Shown one piece after another: positions 58,269 to 64,000 of a stretch of DNA of 64,000 nt; the first letter of the stretch is position 1; each line of letters begins with the position of its first letter. Source of the DNA: Leptospira bouyouniensis (GTDB lineage: Bacteria > Spirochaetota > Leptospiria > Leptospirales > Leptospiraceae); the NCBI RefSeq assembly GCF_004769525.1, contig NZ_RQFT01000007.1, positions 372,001-436,000 of the forward strand, written 5' to 3'. The position numbers and the translations under genes were made by a program. The notes beneath the pieces are model-generated. The model ran no database searches, was not told the DNA's origin, and saw nothing but the letters and a program-made list of their open reading frames with translations.

Positions 58269-59465
58269 ATGAAACCAAATGCCACTTTATTTTTCCTCAT
58301 TCTTTTGCTTTTGATCATTTATTACACAATCGAAGTTATTTTACACAAAAAGACATTAAAAAAATTCAAACATAGAATCCATGTCAATGGTACAAGAGGA
58401 AAATCGAGTGTAACAAGATTAATACGAGCAGGTCTCTCTTCTTCGGGATTTTCTGTTTTTGCAAAAACAACTGGCACACTCGCAAGAATGATTTTCCCAG
58501 ATGGTTCCGAAACATCCATATCCAGATTCGGAAAACCTTCAATCCTCGAACAAATCCAAATTTTAAAAAAAGCAAATTCAGCAGGTGCTAATATTGTAGT
58601 TTTGGAATGTATGGCTTTGGAACCACGTTACCAATGGGCGAGTGAAGGACAAATATTACAATCGGATATTGGAGTCATCACAAACATCAGGGAAGACCAT
58701 TTGGAAGTAATGGGACCTCAACTTTTGGATGTCGCCAAAACATTATTATCAGCTTGTCCCATCAATGGAACTCTCGTAGTTGGACCAAATCAATTCGAAG
58801 AAGAAATTCTAGAAGTTTGTTTGGATCGAAATACAAATCCAATCTTAATCAAAGAAGAAGAAATTGAATCCATAACAGATGAAGAAATAGTAAAATTCCC
58901 ATACTGGGAACACAAAGAAAATGTTTATGTTGCTCTAAAAGTATGTACATTACTTGGGATCGACAGAAAACAAGCTTTAGATGCAATGTGGAAAGTTAAT
59001 CCTGATCCAGGTGCCCTTTCCGTTTTACCAATTCATTTTTTTGGCAAGGAGTTTGTGTATGTCAACGCAATGGCTGCAAATGATCCGAATAGTACAAATC
59101 TCATTTGGAAATCTATTTTAAATAGATACCCAGAAATCAAAAAACGTTTCATCTTATTCCACACAAGAGACGACAGACCCGAACGCACAAAACAGTTAAC
59201 GAAAGAATTTGCCAATTGGGGTAATTATGATGCAGTGATTTTAATTGGTACTTCTACTTCCTTAGCCTTCAAATATTTAAAAAGTTTTTCCAATGCAGAT
59301 ATTCCCATTTATGTTTGGGAACATTTGAGTTTAGACGGAATCTTTGAATCTTTACTCTCTATACTTCCTAAACAATCATTGGTTTTTGGAATTGGTAATA
59401 TTGTTGGACTCGGAATGGATTTGTCTTTATATCTGAAAAATAGGTCAGAACAAACATATGAATGA
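58269..59465 (+). CDS. pgsB: Poly-gamma-glutamate synthase subunit PgsB/CapB
   Basis: A 398-residue Mur-ligase-related amide ligase with an N-terminal membrane segment (about 7-22). The ATP loop is HVNGTRGKSSVTR, and other family blocks are VLECMALEPRYQWAS, GVITNIREDHLEVMG and HTRDDRPERT. In Bacillus CapB with CapC polymerises glutamate through the gamma-carboxyl. It overlaps pgsC by 8 bases. The product could be a capsule or an osmolyte-type polymer. Confidence 0.94.
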   Translation: MKPNATLFFLILLLLIIYYTIEVILHKKTLKKFKHRIHVNGTRGKSSVTRLIRAGLSSSGFSVFAKTTGTLARMIFPDGSETSISRFGKPSILEQIQILKKANSAGANIVVLECMALEPRYQWASEGQILQSDIGVITNIREDHLEVMGPQLLDVAKTLLSACPINGTLVVGPNQFEEEILEVCLDRNTNPILIKEEEIESITDEEIVKFPYWEHKENVYVALKVCTLLGIDRKQALDAMWKVNPDPGALSVLPIHFFGKEFVYVNAMAANDPNSTNLIWKSILNRYPEIKKRFILFHTRDDRPERTKQLTKEFANWGNYDAVILIGTSTSLAFKYLKSFSNADIPIYVWEHLSLDGIFESLLSILPKQSLVFGIGNIVGLGMDLSLYLKNRSEQTYE

Positions 59466-59922
59466 AATTCTCCCTTTATCAATTGGACTTAGTTTGGTCA
59501 TCAGTTTAATTTTTTCTGAGTTGTTTGGCATCTTGGGAACTGGTTTAGTCGTTCCTGGTTATCTTGCTTTGTCATTGAATCATCCAAAAAACATAGCACT
59601 CACTTTCCTCATCGCATTTTTATCTTTCATTTGTGTTGAGATACTTTCCAATTTTTTACTTATCTTTGGAAAAAGAAAAATCGTCTTTATTTTGTTATTT
59701 GGCTATTTTTTTGGATATTTACTTAATTATCAAATTTTACCTGAAATCGATTTAAATTATTTATCTGAAGTAAGAGGGATTGGATTTATCATTCCTGGAC
59801 TAATCGCTGTTTGGTATGAAAGGCAAGGTGTTTTGGAAACTACTTCAGTATTGATACTTGCTGCTATTTTTGTGAAAATCCTTTTAATTTTTCTATTGGG
59901 AAATGAATTAGAAAGCCTATGA
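59458..59922 (+). CDS. pgsC: Poly-gamma-glutamate synthase membrane subunit PgsC/CapC
   Basis: A 154-residue membrane protein with about five segments and the CapC pattern (SELFGILGTGLVVPGYLAL, RGIGFIIPGLIAVWYERQG). It overlaps pgsB by 8 bases and pgsW by four. It is the membrane partner of CapB in polymer synthesis and export. Confidence 0.92.
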   Translation: MNEILPLSIGLSLVISLIFSELFGILGTGLVVPGYLALSLNHPKNIALTFLIAFLSFICVEILSNFLLIFGKRKIVFILLFGYFFGYLLNYQILPEIDLNYLSEVRGIGFIIPGLIAVWYERQGVLETTSVLILAAIFVKILLIFLLGNELESL

Positions 59923-61052
59923 TGACAAAAATTTATTGGTCACCTTGGAAACACTCTCGTATTGCTTTGTTTCTACTTGCAATCCTTGGTATTTTGGGTT
60001 TACTTCTCATAGAATCTTGTAAGGTAAAAAAAGAACAACCTTACTTCAAAAAAAAGTTACATGCTGCAAAACTAGCTGAGCGTGGATTTCAAATTCTAAA
60101 ACCTGAACTCTTAAAACATAAAAAACCAGATTACAAAGAATTTGATCCAACTAATTCAGGGCTCATCGGTGAATTCCTAACACCTGTTACAAGTAATAGT
60201 GGTTCATTACCTGCAAAACAAACTTCCATCAATCCTAATTTTGCTGCTGTGATGGTTCAATTTTTTAAAAAAGCAAAAGTAGAAGAAGGAGATACTGTTG
60301 CTGTTGCCATCTCTGGTTCTTTTCCAGCATTAAACATTTGTTTGTTTGCAGCATTAGAGACTCTAAAACTAAAACCAATTATCATCTCCAGTGCCTCTGC
60401 CTCACAATTTGGAGCCAATCATCCACAGATGTTGTGGTTAGATATGGAAAAAGAATTAGAATCTTCAGGGATATTTTCATTTCGTTCTAGTTACGCATCT
60501 CTTGGAGGAATCCAAGACAAAGCAGCAGGTACTTCCAAAGAAGGAAAAGAACTTCTATTACGTGCGCTACAACGTAATAAAGTCAAGTTACTAGATCCAA
60601 ATCATTTTGATGATTCTATCGAAAAAAGAATGAAATTTTATGACGAACTTTCCCAAGGAAAACCGATCAAACTTTTTATCAATGTGGGAGGGGGAACTAC
60701 CATCCTTGGAACTAGCTTAGGCAAACAAGTGTTTAAAAACGGACTCATCACCGATCTACCAGAGGAAGTTCACATTCCCAATTCCGTGATCAAATCATTT
60801 TTAGAAAGAGAAATCCATGTCATCAATTTCATCCAAATCGAATCACTCGCAAGGAAGTTTGGACTTCCGTTGTCTCCGAAAAAAATACCCAAACCAGGAG
60901 AAGGGAAAGTATTTTATTCGGAAGAATACAATCCCTATCTTTATGTTTCCGTTTTCTTTTTTTTGCTCGTTGGTTTGTATGGTGTCACTAGATTGGGATG
61001 GGGTGAAAACGAAGAAGATCGTTACCTACCCAAAACACTGCGATCTAGGTAA
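59919..61052 (+). CDS. pgsW: Poly-gamma-glutamate system protein (PgsW-like)
   Basis: A 377-residue protein with a membrane segment near each end (about 15-32 and 345-362). The middle has VAVAISGSFPALNI and FINVGGGTTILGTSLG, as in the 'poly-gamma-glutamate system protein' family found beside pgsBC. It starts at an ATGATG overlapping the pgsC stop by four bases. It may stand in for PgsA/CapA, which I do not find here. Its chemical role is not established. Confidence 0.85.
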   Translation: MMTKIYWSPWKHSRIALFLLAILGILGLLLIESCKVKKEQPYFKKKLHAAKLAERGFQILKPELLKHKKPDYKEFDPTNSGLIGEFLTPVTSNSGSLPAKQTSINPNFAAVMVQFFKKAKVEEGDTVAVAISGSFPALNICLFAALETLKLKPIIISSASASQFGANHPQMLWLDMEKELESSGIFSFRSSYASLGGIQDKAAGTSKEGKELLLRALQRNKVKLLDPNHFDDSIEKRMKFYDELSQGKPIKLFINVGGGTTILGTSLGKQVFKNGLITDLPEEVHIPNSVIKSFLEREIHVINFIQIESLARKFGLPLSPKKIPKPGEGKVFYSEEYNPYLYVSVFFFLLVGLYGVTRLGWGENEEDRYLPKTLRSR

Positions 61053-61058
61053 TCGAAA

Positions 61059-61247
61059 ATGGCAAAAATCATCGTTTTATCCATCTTACTTTTTTTGATT
61101 TTACGGTTTGTGAGTCGTATCCTCATTTTGCCCGCAAAAATCGCAGAAGAAATTGGGAAACACCCAAGGGAAGAGTTCCGCATCAAACAAAACCCTCCAA
61201 AATCCAAAGAAAAAGACATTTCTGACCGGGGAAAAATTATCGAATAA
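61059..61247 (+). CDS. Small membrane protein after pgsW
   Basis: A 62-residue protein with one membrane segment (about 4-25) and a polar basic tail. It follows pgsW by 6 bases with a weak TAGGT upstream. Small membrane peptides such as CapE/PgsE occur in Bacillus poly-gamma-glutamate operons; similarity here is of size and position only. Unknown otherwise. Confidence 0.65.
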   Translation: MAKIIVLSILLFLILRFVSRILILPAKIAEEIGKHPREEFRIKQNPPKSKEKDISDRGKIIE

Positions 61248-61276
61248 ATCTTAAATTCGAAAGGAAATTCGAAAGT

Positions 61277-61855
61277 TTGGACGAAACTTTAAGTATGATG
61301 AGACAGAATTCGTCCAAGAAATTACTTTTTCCTATTCCGTTTCCTAAATTTTTACATCATTCTCTAAAACAAATTCTATTCACATTACTGTTGTTACTTT
61401 TAATTCAATGTGGTGTACCCAAAGGGGAATTTGGATGGACGACAACCAAAATGGAAGAGATGGACATCTTAGAACAACATATCCAAACCATCACTGATTA
61501 CAAAATGATGAGAGATGATCTCATTTTTTCACCAACCGATACGATTCATTATGTTTACCAATTTTCAAGAAATCCTGGTTTAGAAACAGATTTCCATATT
61601 TCACTCAACCGTTATGAATTGGATTTTGTTGAAATTGATATCAAAAAGAAAAGGGTAGAACCAGATACACTTGCCATTCGAGATGAATTTTCCCTATTAC
61701 GAACTGGTGAGTACTTGATTAAAATTGTATATGAAGGTGATACCGTAGATGAAGTAAAGTTTCGCGTTTTGCCAGTTGAAGGTTATACACAAGAAAACCT
61801 TGAACAAGAATTAGCCGGCGATCAAACAGATGAAATTATTAAATACTCTCGTTGA
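61277..61855 (+). CDS. Lipoprotein of unknown function after the pgs genes
   Basis: A 192-residue protein. The TTG at 61277 is supported by AAGGA 11 bases upstream; ATGs at 61295 and 61298 are alternatives. A long hydrophobic stretch ends in LIQC (Cys45 from the TTG), a probable lipobox. The mature part is acidic and has beta-rich repeats (HISLNRYELDFVEIDIKK). It may belong to the pgs transcription unit. Its end overlaps the convergent gene by 17 bases. Function unknown. Confidence 0.8.
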   Translation: MDETLSMMRQNSSKKLLFPIPFPKFLHHSLKQILFTLLLLLLIQCGVPKGEFGWTTTKMEEMDILEQHIQTITDYKMMRDDLIFSPTDTIHYVYQFSRNPGLETDFHISLNRYELDFVEIDIKKKRVEPDTLAIRDEFSLLRTGEYLIKIVYEGDTVDEVKFRVLPVEGYTQENLEQELAGDQTDEIIKYSR

Positions 61856-63830
61856 TGGGTGGAAGAATATTTCCAGTTTCTAATATTTTTTTAATCCTTT
61901 CCAATTCTTTTAATGCGACTCTTACTTCTGTCTCGCCACCTTCTTTGATCACAAATTCATAATATTCTTGTGCTTTTTTAAAATCTCTATTTTCTTCAGA
62001 GAGAACTCCCAAACGAAATAAAATTTTTATCAAAGGGATTTTGTTCCTTTTGGTTTCTAAAACACGAATCACAGCTTCCTGATCCTCAATTTTTAAATCC
62101 ATCAATCGGTATTGAGATAATATATCATCCAGTGTAGTGACCATTAAGTCTTTTTTGAGAGTTTGTTTTTTTTCAATCAACTCCATTCGTTCTTTTTCTG
62201 CTAGGATAAGTTTCTCATCAATTTTTTTCCATTGCATGAGTGCGATATTTAACTTGTTTTGTTCTAATTCATATTTCTTTTGTTTTTTATCTTTTTTACT
62301 GAGAAAAAAATAAGCAATAGATTCCATTTCAGGAACACCTGTATCATCCGCTAGAGATGGATTCCAATCTTTACTATTTTTATCTAACCAATACTCTAAG
62401 AAGGTAGACCCTCTCTCGGGATCTCCAATTTTCTGATTGAAAAATACACCAATTTCATAGGAAACTCGCGTTTTTTCTTGGGTATCCGCACTCAATTGAA
62501 AATAGGTTTCATAATAATTTCCAGCGAGGATGTTTCGTTTTAAGTCAGAATTAATTGTTGCTAAACGTAAATTAGCCTTAATGATTTTTTCTTTTTCATC
62601 TTCAGAAGGATTTGGATTTTTTAAATATTCGGATAACGCTTTTTCATAAAAATCTGCTGCTTTTTCTTTTTTCCCATCTTGTCTAAATTGTTCTGCTACA
62701 TCATTTAGCACATTTGGATTTTCATTCCAAATTCGATAAGCTCTCTCTAAAATTAATTCATAAGCAAAAAAGTCAGTATTACGTTTATAATCAAAGAGAA
62801 CATAAATGCCCTTTCCTGCTGTACCCAATTTATTAACAATTTTTAATCTTTCTTTGTTATCATCTTCCAATTTTTTGATAACATTTGCAAACGCATACAA
62901 ATCATTCGATTCAATTTGTTTTCTTTTTTTTAGATATGTTAAATACCTTTTGTTATAAGAATCATCATAACTAACTTTTGCTTTTTTACGAGCATCATCT
63001 AACAATCGTACTTCATCATTCCAAAGTTTTGACTGAGGTAAAAGATCAGATAGTTTTTTCCCTTCACGTATCCAAGCACTTTCTTTAATATGTATTTGAT
63101 CTTTAGTTTTTTTGTATTTTTGTTCCGCTTGAATCCACTCGTTATACAACCTTTCATGTTCTTTCGCAGCACTTTCATCATATCCAAGTACATCTTCTTT
63201 TTGCCACTCTCCTAAACGATACCCTTCTTCCGTCATTTCTAATGGATGGTAACGAAACGCAGCAAGATAATGCCTAAGAGCTGGTGCAAATTTTTCAGAT
63301 TCAACATAGAGTTTGGCAAGTTTGGTGTGAAGGTAATATAGAAGTGGTGAATCACGAACGATAAAGGTTTCAGTATGTTTGTGTGTACTTTGCCAGAGTA
63401 ATAAACGGATATCATTCATCTCTGTTCGTGAATTGTATACATTTCCTTTTTCTCTGTCTTCCCAAATCCGCTTCTCTTCAATGAATTGACTATAATATCG
63501 TTTTAATAATCCTTCCGCCTCACGAATCTTAGTTTCTAAATTTTTCGGACCCGATTCTTGGCCAGGGTCAACGGGAAGATCTGCACCTGGCACCACAGGT
63601 ACATCAGGAGCATTTGGATCTGTTGGTTTTGGTTCCTCACGGAGAGCAATACCTGAATCTTCATCAATATTGATTCTTTTTTCCGTGTCGAGGGATTTGA
63701 TTTCCTCCATGGAAATCACTTGTAATGGAGAAAGATACAAACCAGAGAGAGGATTTCGACGATCCTCTTCCCCTGCCCAAATTGAAATTTGGAATAAGAG
63801 GCAAAAAAAGCCAATGGTCAACTTGGACAT
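61839..63830 (-). CDS. Large exported TPR-like repeat protein
   Basis: About 663 residues from the ATG at 63830, which begins a signal peptide (cut near IWAGE); an upstream TTG at 63872 is less likely. A Pro-rich stretch (about 70-90: EPKPTDPNAPDVP) precedes a long, very charged, helical region with TPR-like repeats and probable coiled coil (KERLKIVNKL, KKQTLKKDLMV). Probably periplasmic and scaffold-like. No family is recognised. It stands alone, convergent with the lipoprotein gene. Confidence 0.8.
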   Translation of the reverse strand: MSKLTIGFFCLLFQISIWAGEEDRRNPLSGLYLSPLQVISMEEIKSLDTEKRINIDEDSGIALREEPKPTDPNAPDVPVVPGADLPVDPGQESGPKNLETKIREAEGLLKRYYSQFIEEKRIWEDREKGNVYNSRTEMNDIRLLLWQSTHKHTETFIVRDSPLLYYLHTKLAKLYVESEKFAPALRHYLAAFRYHPLEMTEEGYRLGEWQKEDVLGYDESAAKEHERLYNEWIQAEQKYKKTKDQIHIKESAWIREGKKLSDLLPQSKLWNDEVRLLDDARKKAKVSYDDSYNKRYLTYLKKRKQIESNDLYAFANVIKKLEDDNKERLKIVNKLGTAGKGIYVLFDYKRNTDFFAYELILERAYRIWNENPNVLNDVAEQFRQDGKKEKAADFYEKALSEYLKNPNPSEDEKEKIIKANLRLATINSDLKRNILAGNYYETYFQLSADTQEKTRVSYEIGVFFNQKIGDPERGSTFLEYWLDKNSKDWNPSLADDTGVPEMESIAYFFLSKKDKKQKKYELEQNKLNIALMQWKKIDEKLILAEKERMELIEKKQTLKKDLMVTTLDDILSQYRLMDLKIEDQEAVIRVLETKRNKIPLIKILFRLGVLSEENRDFKKAQEYYEFVIKEGGETEVRVALKELERIKKILETGNILPPINESI

Positions 63831-63990
63831 ACTTTTTTTTGAAACCAGATTGACCAAGTTCGGTGACACCAAATCCCACTCCTACCTATTCTGAATTATC
63901 GGCGAAAATTCAATTTTCCCAATACAAAAGGTGTTGTATTCTTTTCCAAGTTACCGTTCACTAAACTACAAATACAAACAACAGAATTCT

Positions 63991-64000
63991 ATGTCCAAAA
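63991..64000 (+). CDS. Possible start of a gene cut by the window edge
   Basis: An ATG at 63991 opens Met-Ser-Lys before the sequence ends. The 160 bases before it, after the divergent repeat-protein gene, hold no other gene and would be its promoter region. Too short to identify. Confidence 0.3.

Noticed and set aside
1..64000. CRISPR array, prophage, insertion sequence, toxin-antitoxin or anti-phage system
   Set aside because: No evenly spaced direct repeats, transposase, integrase, phage structural gene or recognised defence domain was seen; the content is core metabolism, envelope and signalling.

Overview
The window is AT-rich bacterial chromosome and looks like Leptospira, probably a saprophytic species. 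This is inferred from protein content: many lipoproteins with spirochaete-style lipoboxes, a DUF1574 protein beside an MBOAT acyltransferase, PgsB/PgsC/PgsW poly-gamma-glutamate genes, a GldA/F/G-type ABC system fused to an mpl-pheS operon, and many SpoIIE phosphatases and STAS proteins. It is ordinary, densely coding core chromosome. I see no insertion sequence, prophage, CRISPR array or rRNA. One tRNA-Val is present. No gene-free stretch exceeds 300 bases.

Layout. 0-7 kb (+): a lipoprotein, then a coupled trio (membrane class III adenylate cyclase, FecR/Fn3-repeat protein, exported Fn3/TIG protein) and a small exported protein. 7-10 kb (-): NYN nuclease-like protein, MBOAT O-acyltransferase and DUF1574 partner. 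10-12.3 kb (+): a short-chain dehydrogenase and an FAD oxidase resembling the mycobacterial DprE2/DprE1 epimerase pair. 12.4-18.7 kb (-): a long operon running from a 59-residue zinc-ribbon protein through a TPR-like protein, RsmD-like methylase, PBP1C, thioesterase and SpoIIE phosphatase to an LptF/G permease. 18.8-22.2 kb (+): TPR protein, lipoprotein, SufE, beta-lactamase-fold lipoprotein and a small membrane protein. 22.2-25.3 kb (-): HtrA protease, RuvB and a TonB-like protein. 25.4-26.3 kb: a DJ-1 family protein convergent with a STAS protein.

26.4-33.1 kb (-): an amino-sugar operon (GlmM, GlmS, a GlmU-like beta-helix protein) followed by an alpha/beta hydrolase and a methylcrotonyl-CoA carboxylase beta-like subunit. 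33.2-33.7 kb (-): tRNA-Val and rpsT, the latter with a TTG start. 33.8-37.6 kb (+): three coupled genes of unknown function and a thiolase-fold protein that seems to lack the usual catalytic residues. 37.7-45.3 kb (-): a seven-gene operon, GldA-GldF-GldG-auxiliary protein-membrane protein-Mpl-PheS, closed by a clear intrinsic terminator. 45.3-47.2 kb (+): soluble PAS histidine kinase and response regulator. 47.2-48.3 kb (-): PfkB-family kinase.

48.3-55.7 kb (+): TonB-dependent receptor coupled to a lipoprotein, phosphoglycerate mutase GpmI, a double serine-hydrolase protein with one apparently dead domain, and a STAS protein. 55.8-58.2 kb (-): HAMP-SpoIIE-TPR phosphatase. 58.3-61.9 kb (+): poly-gamma-glutamate genes, a small membrane protein and a lipoprotein. 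61.8-63.8 kb (-): a large exported repeat protein.

The best candidates for undescribed biology are the DprE1/DprE2-like pair in a spirochaete, the cyclase-FecR-Fn3 trio, the three-gene unknown operon with the divergent thiolase, and the PgsBCW cluster with its small membrane protein. No single dramatic new system stands out.
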